Shown here piece after piece: positions 56,600 through 64,000 of a stretch of 64,000 nt of DNA. The stretch's first letter is position 1. Each line of letters begins with the position of its first letter. Both the position numbers and the translations under genes were made by a program. The notes under the pieces are model-generated. The model saw only the letters and a program-made list of their open reading frames with translations. It was not told where the DNA came from and did not search any database. This stretch comes from Maribacter aquivivus (GTDB taxonomy: Bacteria; Bacteroidota; Bacteroidia; Flavobacteriales; Flavobacteriaceae): positions 1 through 64,000 of the forward strand of contig NZ_FQZX01000005.1 of NCBI RefSeq assembly GCF_900142175.1, written 5' to 3'.

Positions 56600-56765
56600 A
56601 ATCTTTTCAGATCAACCTCAAAATCCTTTTGTTATACTCTAACGTTACTTATTTTTGTTTCGTATTTATCTTTGGGTAAAATTCAGCTGAAATGACCGTT
56701 AGAATGTCAATTCGGCTTTATTTTTAATAGCCCATTTTATTATTATTCAAAAACTGTTCCAAAAA

Positions 56766-59396
56766 ATGGAAATTCCTTCAAAATATAATCCGCAGTCCAC
56801 AGAATCTCATTGGTATGATTACTGGATGAAAAACGGTTACTTTCATTCTGTACCAGATGACAGAGAACCTTATAGTATTGTAATACCACCACCAAACGTA
56901 ACTGGTATATTGCACATGGGGCACATGCTGAACAATACAATACAAGATGTATTGATCAGAAGAGCCCGTCTTTTAGGCAAAAATGCATGTTGGGTACCTG
57001 GTACAGATCATGCCTCTATTGCTACAGAAGCGAAAGTTGTAGCTAAATTAAAAGAACAAGGCATCAATAAAAACGATCTTACAAGAGATGAGTTTTTAAA
57101 ACATGCTTGGGATTGGACCAATGAATATGGCGGAATCATTCTAGAGCAGTTGAAAAAATTGGGTTGTTCTTGCGATTGGGACCGTACTGCGTTCACCATG
57201 GATCAAGAGCGCTATGATAGTGTCATTAAGGTGTTTATAAATCTTTATAACAAAGGCTTAATCTACCGTGGGTATAGAATGGTTAATTGGGATCCAGAAG
57301 CACAAACAACCTTGTCAGATGAAGAGGTTATCTATGAAGAAAAACAAGGTCTTTTATACTATTTGTCATATGCTATTGAGGGTTCTGACGAAAAGGTAAC
57401 GATTGCAACTACAAGACCAGAAACAATATTAGGTGATACTGCTATATGTATTAACCCGAACGATGAACGATTTACACATCTAAAAGGTAAAAAGGTAATT
57501 GTTCCTATTTGTAATAGAGTAATACCAATAATTGAAGATGAGTATGTTGATATTGAATTTGGTACAGGATGTTTAAAAGTAACGCCTGCACATGATATAA
57601 ACGATAAAGCACTTGGTGAAAAACACAATTTAGAAACTATCGATATTTTCAATGATGATGCGAGCTTAAATAGTTTTGGTTTGCATTATGAGGGTAAAGA
57701 TCGTTTTGTTGTTAGAAAAGAAATCTCTAAAGAATTAGAAGGTTTAGGTGTTCTTGTTAAGACCGAGACCCATATTAACAAAGTAGGTACTTCAGAAAGA
57801 ACCAAGGCTGTTATTGAACCGAAATTGTCTGATCAGTGGTTTCTGAAAATGGAAGATTTGGCAAAACCGGCTTTAGAAGCAGTGATGGAGAGTGGTGATG
57901 TTAAGCTGCATCCAAAGAAATTTGAAAACACATACCGTCATTGGATGGAGAATGTGCGCGATTGGAATATTTCTCGACAATTATGGTGGGGACAACAAAT
58001 ACCTGCTTTTTATTTTGGAGATGGACAAGAAGATTTCGTTGTAGCGGCGAATCTCAAAGACGCATTAAAACTTGCTAAAGAGAAATCTGGAAATTCAAAC
58101 TTACAAGAAAGTGATCTAAGACAAGATGCAGATGTGTTAGATACATGGTTTTCATCATGGTTATGGCCAATGAGTGTATTTGGTGGTATAATGGAGCCAG
58201 ATAATGAAGAGATAAACTATTACTACCCAACAAATGATTTAGTTACTGGTCCGGATATTTTGTTTTTCTGGGTAGCTAGAATGATTGTTGCCGGATATGA
58301 ATTTAGAGGCGAGAAACCTTTTGAAAATGTTTATTTCACCGGATTGGTTAGAGACAAGCAACGTAGAAAAATGTCTAAGTCGTTAGGTAATTCACCTGAT
58401 GCTTTAAAGTTAATAGAAGATTACGGTGCAGATGGAGTTCGTGTTGGAATGCTAATGTCTGCCGCTGCAGGTAATGATTTAATGTTCGATGAAGATCTTT
58501 GTCAGCAAGGAAAGAACTTTGCCAATAAAATTTGGAATGGTTTCCGTTTGATAAAAGGATGGGAAATTGCAGATATTCCACAACCTGAAGCATCAAAACT
58601 TGGTTTGGAATGGTATGAGTCTAAATTGAATAAAACGTTATTAGAAATTGAAGATCACTTCAGTAAATTTAGAATTTCAGATGCGTTGATGTCTATTTAC
58701 AAATTGGTTTGGGATGATTACAGTTCTTCATTATTAGAGATAATTAAACCAGCGTACCAACAACCAATAGACAAAACAACATTTGACAAGGTAATTCAAT
58801 TGTTTGAACAGAACTTGAAACTGTTGCACCCATTTATGCCATTTTTAACAGAAGAAGTTTGGCAGCATATTGCAAAAAGAGACAAGAGCGAGGCATTGGT
58901 GATATCAAAATGGCCAACAGTAGGTAAGATTGATGAAGAACTTATAGCGCAATTTGATTTTGCTGCTGAGGTTATAGCAGGTGTAAGAACCATCAGAAAA
59001 AACAAGAATATTCCAATGAAAGAGTCGTTGGAATTATCAGTTCTAAATTCTGAAGAAGCAAGCAACCGTTGGGATGTTGTTATTTCTAAACTGACCAACA
59101 TTTCAGAAATCAGTTATTTAGACGAGCAGCTAGAAGGTGCGCTAACGTTTCGTGTAAAAAGTAACGAATACTTTGTGCCTATGGAAGGTGCTATTGATGT
59201 AGAAGCTGAAATCATAAAAATAAAAGAAGAGCTGAAGTATACCAAAGGCTTCTTAATATCTGTTCAAAAGAAACTTTCTAATGAACGTTTTGTTAGTAAT
59301 GCACCTGAAAAGGTAATTGCTATTGAACGCCAAAAATTGGCAGATGCTGAAGCTAAAATTGAAACTTTAGAGAAAAGTTTAGCTAGTTTAGGCTAA
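56766..59396 (+). CDS. valS: Valyl-tRNA synthetase
   Basis: 876 residues, class I synthetase. The HIGH motif is HMGH at 50-53 in [17 protein letters not shown], and the KMSKS motif is at 535-539 ([20 protein letters not shown]). The editing (CP1) domain shows [20 protein letters not shown], and [13 protein letters not shown] is present near 80. The anticodon-binding domain and a C-terminal coiled coil (~810-876, [20 protein letters not shown]) complete the chain. It charges tRNA-Val and clears mischarged Thr. Single gene ending in a strong terminator; no T-box-like leader is visible. Confidence 0.97.
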   Translation: MEIPSKYNPQSTESHWYDYWMKNGYFHSVPDDREPYSIVIPPPNVTGILHMGHMLNNTIQDVLIRRARLLGKNACWVPGTDHASIATEAKVVAKLKEQGINKNDLTRDEFLKHAWDWTNEYGGIILEQLKKLGCSCDWDRTAFTMDQERYDSVIKVFINLYNKGLIYRGYRMVNWDPEAQTTLSDEEVIYEEKQGLLYYLSYAIEGSDEKVTIATTRPETILGDTAICINPNDERFTHLKGKKVIVPICNRVIPIIEDEYVDIEFGTGCLKVTPAHDINDKALGEKHNLETIDIFNDDASLNSFGLHYEGKDRFVVRKEISKELEGLGVLVKTETHINKVGTSERTKAVIEPKLSDQWFLKMEDLAKPALEAVMESGDVKLHPKKFENTYRHWMENVRDWNISRQLWWGQQIPAFYFGDGQEDFVVAANLKDALKLAKEKSGNSNLQESDLRQDADVLDTWFSSWLWPMSVFGGIMEPDNEEINYYYPTNDLVTGPDILFFWVARMIVAGYEFRGEKPFENVYFTGLVRDKQRRKMSKSLGNSPDALKLIEDYGADGVRVGMLMSAAAGNDLMFDEDLCQQGKNFANKIWNGFRLIKGWEIADIPQPEASKLGLEWYESKLNKTLLEIEDHFSKFRISDALMSIYKLVWDDYSSSLLEIIKPAYQQPIDKTTFDKVIQLFEQNLKLLHPFMPFLTEEVWQHIAKRDKSEALVISKWPTVGKIDEELIAQFDFAAEVIAGVRTIRKNKNIPMKESLELSVLNSEEASNRWDVVISKLTNISEISYLDEQLEGALTFRVKSNEYFVPMEGAIDVEAEIIKIKEELKYTKGFLISVQKKLSNERFVSNAPEKVIAIERQKLADAEAKIETLEKSLASLG

Positions 59397-59417
59397 CATT
59401 TCACTCTATAAAGTACG

Positions 59418-59456
59418 AAAGCCTCATTCCTATGTTATTAGGAGTGAGGCTTTTTC
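59418..59456 (+). terminator. Intrinsic terminator after valS
   Basis: GCCTCATTCCT (59421-59431) pairs with AGGAGTGAGGC (59440-59450) with one G-U pair, followed by T5. Confidence 0.87.
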
Positions 59457-59524
59457 TATTGTTAAAAGTGTTTATGTAATCATGTTGTTTTCGTATTTTT
59501 AAATAGAACAAAAGAGCTATAAAA

Positions 59525-60409
59525 ATGAAACCACTAAAGAAAGAAGATATCAAGCAAGAGGTATTTGACCTATATGATGCTTATGCCCATAATAAATTAG
59601 AACGTAGAGACTTTGTTCAGAAACTATCGGTATATGCCGTTGGTGGTCTCACAGTGCCTTCTTTAATGAGTTTTTTAATGCCTGATTATAAAAATACTTT
59701 TTTAGTGGCTAAAGACAATCCAGATTTAGATTCGGGTTTTATTACTTATGAATCTTCTAAAGGTGGCGGCGAAATAAAGGCATTACTTTCCAAGCCAAAA
59801 TCTACAAAAGGTAAATTACCAGGCATTGTTGTGGTTCATGAAAATAGAGGCTTGAATCCGTATGTAGAAGATACAGCTAGAAGGGCAGCTTTGGCAGGTT
59901 TTATAACTATTGCACCAGATGCTTTGAGTCCGTTAGGTGGTTACCCAGGTAATGACGATGAAGGTCGTGCAATGCAGAAAACGCGAGATAGAGATGAAAT
60001 GTTAGAAGATTTTATAGCAGCATTTGAATATTTAAAAAAACATGAAAGTTGTAGCGGTAAAGTAGGGGTTGTAGGTTTTTGTTTTGGAGGATGGATATCT
60101 AACATGATGGCAGTGAAAGTACCAGATTTGGCAGCTGCTGTTCCTTTTTATGGTGGTCAGCCAACAGAGGGCATAGAAGATATTAATGCACCTTTAATGT
60201 TGCAGTATGCGGGTTTAGACGAACGTGTAAACGCCGGATGGCCAGCTTATGAAAAGGCGTTGAATGAATTAGGTAAAGAGAATGTTGCCTATTTCTACCC
60301 AGAGGTAAACCATGGCTTTCATAATACATCTACACCAAGATATGATGAGCCTGCAGCGGAACTGGCTTGGTCACGTACTATTGGGTTTTTCAATGAGAAA
60401 CTGGTGTAA
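59525..60409 (+). CDS. Dienelactone hydrolase family alpha/beta hydrolase with Tat-like leader
   Basis: 294 residues. Residues ~25-55 contain ERRDFVQKLSVYAVGGLTVP, which fits a twin-arginine leader (RRDF then a hydrophobic stretch). The alpha/beta hydrolase core follows: GIVVVHENRGLNPYVEDTAR, the nucleophile Cys186 in VGFCFGGW, the Asp in AGLDERV and the His in NHGFHN. Dienelactone hydrolases use Cys-Asp-His. The natural substrate is unknown; no aromatic-degradation genes are adjacent. If the leader is real, the enzyme is periplasmic or membrane-anchored. Confidence 0.88.
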   Translation: MKPLKKEDIKQEVFDLYDAYAHNKLERRDFVQKLSVYAVGGLTVPSLMSFLMPDYKNTFLVAKDNPDLDSGFITYESSKGGGEIKALLSKPKSTKGKLPGIVVVHENRGLNPYVEDTARRAALAGFITIAPDALSPLGGYPGNDDEGRAMQKTRDRDEMLEDFIAAFEYLKKHESCSGKVGVVGFCFGGWISNMMAVKVPDLAAAVPFYGGQPTEGIEDINAPLMLQYAGLDERVNAGWPAYEKALNELGKENVAYFYPEVNHGFHNTSTPRYDEPAAELAWSRTIGFFNEKLV

Positions 60410-60512
60410 ATTACTGGTTATAAGTGTTTTTAATTGCGTGAAAGCTGATTGTTGTTCTGATTTTGAGCTAGTAATCAATTGATTTGAGTTAAGCATACAG
60501 AGGTAATCCCTT

Positions 60513-60520
60513 TAATTTTG
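60513..60520 (+). promoter_or_regulatory. Putative -7 box for the small lmo0937-like gene
   Basis: TAATTTTG, 33 bases before the ATG at 60553. Confidence 0.4.
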
Positions 60521-60537
60521 TCATATAAACAATCTAA

Positions 60538-60720
<183 letters not shown>

Positions 60721-60756
60721 GTCAGGTTTAATAAACCATACATTAAAAAATATATG

Positions 60757-60786
60757 AACCCTTGATTAATTTTAAGGGTTTTTTTA
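60757..60786 (+). terminator. Intrinsic terminator after the small membrane protein gene
   Basis: AACCCTT (60757-60763) pairs with AAGGGTT (60774-60780), followed by T5. Confidence 0.75.
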
Positions 60787-60810
60787 TGCTTTAATGTTAT
60801 CTTTAATACT

Positions 60811-61575
60811 ATGATTAGACCTTATGTACTTGCCGAAACCAACTGGGAGCATTTAAAAGATGAGCAAATAGAATTGGCAGTTCTGCCGTGGGGTGCTACA
60901 GAGGCGCATAATTATCATTTACCATATGGTACAGATAATTATCAGGCGCAAAGTATGGTTGAATCAGCTGCTAAAATCGCATGGGACAAAGGTAAGAAGG
61001 TGATAGTTTTGCCAACAATTCCTTATGGTGTAAACACAGGTCAGAGTGATATTTATTTAGATATGAATCTAAATCCGTCAACGCAATTGGCTATTCTTAA
61101 AGATTTGGTAACGGTGTTAAATAGACAAGGCATTAAAAAACTGTTGCTTTTTAATGGTCATGGGGGTAATAATTTTAAACCTATTGTTAGAGAGTTAGGC
61201 TTGTTGTTTCCTGATATGTTTATAAGCTTTTGCTTTTTTCCGCCAATGCTAGATAAATCTAAATATTTTCAAGAAGAAGGTGATCATGCAGATGAAATGG
61301 AAACAAGCTTGATGCTTTATTTAAGACCCGATTTGGTTCAGCCAAAAGAGAAGTGGGGTAGTGGTAGTGCTAAGTCATTTAAAATTGAAGCATTTAATGA
61401 AGGTTGGGCTTGGGCAGAAAGACAATGGTCTAAAGTAAGTAGTGATACAGGTATTGGTAATCCGGAGTTTGCTACTGCAGAAAAAGGAGAACGTTTTTTT
61501 AATGACGTTTGCCAAAAACTAAATGATTTGTTTTGTTCCCTTTGCGACGCCGACTTAAAAGATTTATATCATTAA
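60811..61575 (+). CDS. Creatininase family amidohydrolase
   Basis: 254 residues. Metal-binding motifs of the creatininase fold are visible: LPWGATEAHNYHLPYGTDNY (Glu, His, Asp), LLFNGHGGNNFKP (His) and EEGDHADEMETSLML (Glu). Members include creatinine amidohydrolase, the ArfB formamide hydrolase of riboflavin synthesis and mycofactocin enzymes; the substrate here is not clear. It ends against the convergent DoxX-like gene with a four-base overlap. Confidence 0.9.
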   Translation: MIRPYVLAETNWEHLKDEQIELAVLPWGATEAHNYHLPYGTDNYQAQSMVESAAKIAWDKGKKVIVLPTIPYGVNTGQSDIYLDMNLNPSTQLAILKDLVTVLNRQGIKKLLLFNGHGGNNFKPIVRELGLLFPDMFISFCFFPPMLDKSKYFQEEGDHADEMETSLMLYLRPDLVQPKEKWGSGSAKSFKIEAFNEGWAWAERQWSKVSSDTGIGNPEFATAEKGERFFNDVCQKLNDLFCSLCDADLKDLYH

Positions 61576-62042
61576 TTTTTAATGGCTACTAATTTATTTG
61601 AAGATGATGCTAGAGTGGCTTTTCTTCTTAGATTAATATCTAAATCAATTTTTAATGATATTAAAGCACTTAAAATAATGATGTTTTTAAAAATATACTG
61701 CCCTGCTAAGGTGAACACCAATTCGCCTTTGCCAAAAATTTCTTCAGGTAATAAGAATAGTGGACTAAATGTGAATAGTATATGAATTATAGCGATACCG
61801 ATAAATAATCTAGGTTTCCAGTTTGCTATAAGAAAGATGCCTATCAAAGTTTCTCCTATAGCTAATGAAACCAAGCCTATCTGCGAGGGTAAAATTCCTA
61901 AAGTTAAAATACTAATTGTATCAGTGGCTAAATCTTCTGCCGGACTCAAGTGTGGAATAAATTTTATAAAGCCGAAAATTAGATACACAACACCGATAGA
62001 AATACGAAGAATATTGGTCTTTAACTTTTCTAATCTTTTCAT
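61572..62042 (-). CDS. DoxX-like membrane protein
   Basis: 156 residues with four predicted membrane helices: ILRISIGVVYLIFGFIKFIP, a second including SQIGLVSLAIGETLIGIFLI, RLFIGIAIIHILFTFSPLFL and YIFKNIIILSALISLKIDL. The pattern of four helices with a conserved first helix resembles the DoxX/DoxD family. No cofactor motif is evident. The role is unknown. No terminator lies between it and the convergent creatininase gene. Confidence 0.7.
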   Translation of the reverse strand: MKRLEKLKTNILRISIGVVYLIFGFIKFIPHLSPAEDLATDTISILTLGILPSQIGLVSLAIGETLIGIFLIANWKPRLFIGIAIIHILFTFSPLFLLPEEIFGKGELVFTLAGQYIFKNIIILSALISLKIDLDINLRRKATLASSSNKLVAIKN

Positions 62043-62122
62043 CGAATGTTGGTCAATTGTTTACTAATTATTTTAAACCATATAGATACGACGTCAACTA
62101 ATGTTTAGATAATCGATAATTA

Positions 62123-62380
62123 TCATTTTAGTTCTTTGGCGACTAAATCAATATAAGATTGCATCGCTTTTTTCTTGCTCATGTTCTTTGCTTGAAACAA
62201 TGCATTTGCTTTGAAAGCATTAATCAACGGAGTTTTACTACCGGGATTGTCAAAATTTGCATTGGCTATTTTGTAATAAGCATACAATTTCAAAAGTATA
62301 TCTGCTGGGACCGGTTCGGTAAAGTTATTGACCAAAGCAACGGTTTCCTCAAATTCAATACGTAATTTCTTCATTTTCAT
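62123..62380 (-). CDS. Acyl-CoA-binding protein
   Basis: 85 residues from the ATG at 62380; ATGs at 62392 and 62374 are also in frame. The four-helix ACBP pattern is visible: LRIEFEETVALVNNFTEPVP, ILLKLYAYYKIANANFDNPG with the Tyr and Lys that contact CoA, NAFKANALFQAKNMSKKKAM and SYIDLVAKELK. It carries long-chain acyl-CoA in the cytoplasm. Its start lies inside the end of psd (about 26 bases of overlap), and cdsA precedes that, so it likely serves phospholipid assembly. Confidence 0.9.
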   Translation of the reverse strand: MKMKKLRIEFEETVALVNNFTEPVPADILLKLYAYYKIANANFDNPGSKTPLINAFKANALFQAKNMSKKKAMQSYIDLVAKELK

Positions 62381-63038
62381 TTGGGTCAACAAAAGTAGCT
62401 ATACAAGTCTCTGCACCTTTAACCTTCTGGTTTAGCTTTACATTAATCTGGCAATCTAAGGGTAAAAATAAATCAACTCTAGAACCAAATTTTATAAACC
62501 CTGCGTCATCACCTTGTTGTACACTTTCCCCTTTTTCTGCGTAATTAACAATACGTCTAGCTAATGCGCCTGCTATTTGTCGATATAAAATTTCGCCAAA
62601 TTTTGGAGTCTTTATAACTACAGTAGTTCTTTCGTTCTCTTCACTTGATTTAGGGTGCCATGCAACTAGGAATTTACCAGGGTGATATTTAGAAAAAATA
62701 ATGCTACCACTAGCAGGGTATCTTGTTACGTGAACATTTACAGGAGACATAAAAATAGAAACTTGTCTTCTCTTTTCTTTAAAAAATTCTTTTTCAAAAA
62801 CTTCTTCAATAACAACGACCTTGCCATCTACAGGAGACAGAATTTCGTTGAAATCTTTTGCAGTCACTCTTTTAGGGTTTCTAAAAAACTGAAGTATGAT
62901 TATCAATAGTATTAAACCCAGTAATTGAATGGTCAGTTTTAACCAAGGTATATCAATGAAGAAATGAGCTAAGAGTACGCTGATTCCTACTAAACAAAAA
63001 GAAAACAATATTATTTTTTGTCCCTCTTTATGAAACAT
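62355..63038 (-). CDS. psd: Phosphatidylserine decarboxylase (short, archaeal-type family)
   Basis: 227 residues. Two hydrophobic helices at the N-terminus (~10-45) are followed by LSPVDGKVVVIEEVFE, VSIFMSPVNVHVTRYPASGS and HPKSSEENERTTVVIKT. The self-cleavage site is Gly185-Ser186 in FIKFGSRVDLFLP; the Ser becomes the pyruvoyl cofactor. It converts phosphatidylserine to phosphatidylethanolamine at the membrane. It overlaps cdsA by 11 bases and the ACBP gene at its end. No pssA is in the window. Confidence 0.95.
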   Translation of the reverse strand: MFHKEGQKIILFSFCLVGISVLLAHFFIDIPWLKLTIQLLGLILLIIILQFFRNPKRVTAKDFNEILSPVDGKVVVIEEVFEKEFFKEKRRQVSIFMSPVNVHVTRYPASGSIIFSKYHPGKFLVAWHPKSSEENERTTVVIKTPKFGEILYRQIAGALARRIVNYAEKGESVQQGDDAGFIKFGSRVDLFLPLDCQINVKLNQKVKGAETCIATFVDPNENEEITY

Positions 63039-63831
63039 AACTAAATATATTTAAGGTTAAATATGCAAATGGAGCTGCAAAGACTAAACTATCTAAGCGA
63101 TCTAACATGCCACCATGGCCTGGTAATATAGCGCCACTGTCTTTAACACCAGCTGCTCTTTTTAATTTCGACTCTATTAAATCGCCCAAGCTACCGGCAA
63201 CAACAATAACAGTTGCAAGTATCATCCATTGAATTGGGCTAATTAAAGCTTCAAAGGTGGCCATTAAATATGCGGCTATTAGTGCAAATATAAAGCCTCC
63301 TAAGGTACCTTCAATGGTTTTCTTAGGAGAAACTGAAGGAAATAATTTTGTTCTACCTATGCTCTTACCTACTAAGTAAGCAAATGAATCATTTACCCAT
63401 ATTAGAATAAAGATACCCATGATTAACAATTTGGCAAATGCGTCGTTCTTATAAGGTATCATTGTTAGAAAGATGCATCCTCCTCCGATATAAAATAGAC
63501 CAACTATAAACTTCATTGGCGTATTGAATTTTATTGGTTTTTTAGTGAAAAGGTTAATCAGAAGGTATATATCAACTACTATGGTAATCACCATTAAAAT
63601 ATTGATAATTTGTTGGTCTTTTACCAAATAAATAAAAGCCCACCATAGCGCCAAATACGCAGCAAAAATGTGATAGCCTTTTAAGTGTACCAATTTTTTA
63701 TACTCGTATAAACAAGCCAAACCAAAAGTCATGAATAAAAAATCGAAAGCATCAGAACTTAAAAAGACTGCTGACAATAATAATATAATGTAGACAGCCC
63801 CCGTTAGTGACCTTCTTAAAATTTCTTTCAT
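63028..63831 (-). CDS. cdsA: Phosphatidate cytidylyltransferase
   Basis: 267 residues from the ATG at 63831 (MKEILRRSLTGAVYIILLLS); the longer frame to 63882 would run into the upstream LUD gene. Seven to eight membrane helices. The CDP-diglyceride synthase signature is complete: ESKLKRAAGVKDSGAILPGH, then GGMLDRLDSL. It makes CDP-diacylglycerol from phosphatidate and CTP, feeding the phosphatidylserine route that Psd completes. It starts one base after the LUD gene stop. Confidence 0.96.
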   Translation of the reverse strand: MKEILRRSLTGAVYIILLLSAVFLSSDAFDFLFMTFGLACLYEYKKLVHLKGYHIFAAYLALWWAFIYLVKDQQIINILMVITIVVDIYLLINLFTKKPIKFNTPMKFIVGLFYIGGGCIFLTMIPYKNDAFAKLLIMGIFILIWVNDSFAYLVGKSIGRTKLFPSVSPKKTIEGTLGGFIFALIAAYLMATFEALISPIQWMILATVIVVAGSLGDLIESKLKRAAGVKDSGAILPGHGGMLDRLDSLVFAAPFAYLTLNIFSYVS

Positions 63832-63832
63832 A

Positions 63833-64000
63833 CTATAAATCTTCCAGAAGTAAAAGATAAAGATTTTTAGTACTACTACCATATGTTAGAAAATCATCTG
63901 AATTTTCTGCGGTAGCTTTAAAATGTTTTAATGTAGTGATATTGGCCGGTATTTTTTGACCATATTTTTTCTTAATGGTCTTTAGACCTTCTCCTATAGA
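63833..64000 (-). CDS. LUD domain (LutC/YkgG-like) protein, C-terminal end (partial)
   Basis: The last 55 residues of a minus-strand gene that enters from the right edge. It reads SIGEGLKTIKKKYGQKIPAN at the edge and ends with TKNLYLLLLEDL before the TAG at 63833. The ending is like LUD domain proteins. In flavobacteria an LUD gene commonly sits between ftsH and cdsA, which fits. With only the C-terminus visible, its function is inferred from that similarity and synteny. Confidence 0.65.
   Translation of the reverse strand, partial: SIGEGLKTIKKKYGQKIPANITTLKHFKATAENSDDFLTYGSSTKNLYLLLLEDL

Overview
The window is chromosomal DNA from a member of the Bacteroidota, most likely a marine Flavobacteriaceae (Maribacter/Zobellia-like is my inference). 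The DNA is AT-rich. Many exported proteins carry flavobacterial signal peptides and type IX secretion (T9SS) type B sorting domains. There are a PorP/SprF protein, DUF6702, DUF4174 and DUF1573 proteins, and a LUD-cdsA-psd-ACBP gene order. Several genes have a Bacteroidota-type -7 box (TAnnTTTG) just upstream. I saw no rRNA, tRNA, CRISPR array, insertion sequence or prophage.

Layout. 1-5.7 kb: a minus-strand set of repetitive exported proteins, one running off the left edge, with a T9SS-sorted partner. 6-10.5 kb: a plus-strand cassette of two carboxypeptidase-regulatory-like paralogues, a DUF6702 protein and an M1 metallopeptidase. 10.5-15.2 kb: TatA, PAP2 phosphatase, O-methyltransferase, GNAT, kynureninase and an MFS carrier. 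15.2-19.5 kb: two exported proteins, an ECF sigma factor with a small coupled gene, an MscS channel and ClpP. 19.7-36.5 kb: an OmpA/PD40 protein, a PorP/SprF protein and a 4443-residue Calx-beta adhesin, arranged like the SprB-SprF gliding/adhesion loci. 36.5-37.2 kb: a gap without a convincing gene. 37.2-40.8 kb: a light-response operon of flavin reductase, DUF2256, cryptochrome DASH and an Fe-S photolyase/cryptochrome. 41-49.9 kb: kynurenine 3-monooxygenase, DUF4174, a DUF164 coiled-coil protein, Nif3-like, LpxK, a hybrid histidine kinase coupled to GAPDH, and LipA. 50-54.6 kb: two ECF sigma factors, one with an anti-sigma factor, then MurB and an aminotransferase. 54.8-64 kb: an aspartyl protease with PDZ, DUF1573, ValS, a dienelactone hydrolase, small membrane proteins, a creatininase-family enzyme, and the phospholipid cluster ACBP-Psd-CdsA-LUD.

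How the genes fit together. Kynureninase and kynurenine 3-monooxygenase are 27 kb apart but act in the same tryptophan-to-3-hydroxyanthranilate route. The giant adhesin, PorP/SprF and OmpA proteins look like a T9SS substrate with its dedicated outer-membrane partner. CdsA and Psd make phospholipid head groups next to an acyl-CoA-binding protein. LpxK and MurB serve the envelope.

The points most worth a second look are: the four-gene photoreceptor operon with non-ATG starts and a 51-residue DUF2256 gene; a small ORF that overlaps the giant adhesin start by one base; a DUF164 protein that has lost every zinc-ribbon cysteine; a candidate small RNA with a two-tier G-quadruplex motif between the sigma factor gene and murB; and nearly identical internal repeats in two exported proteins.
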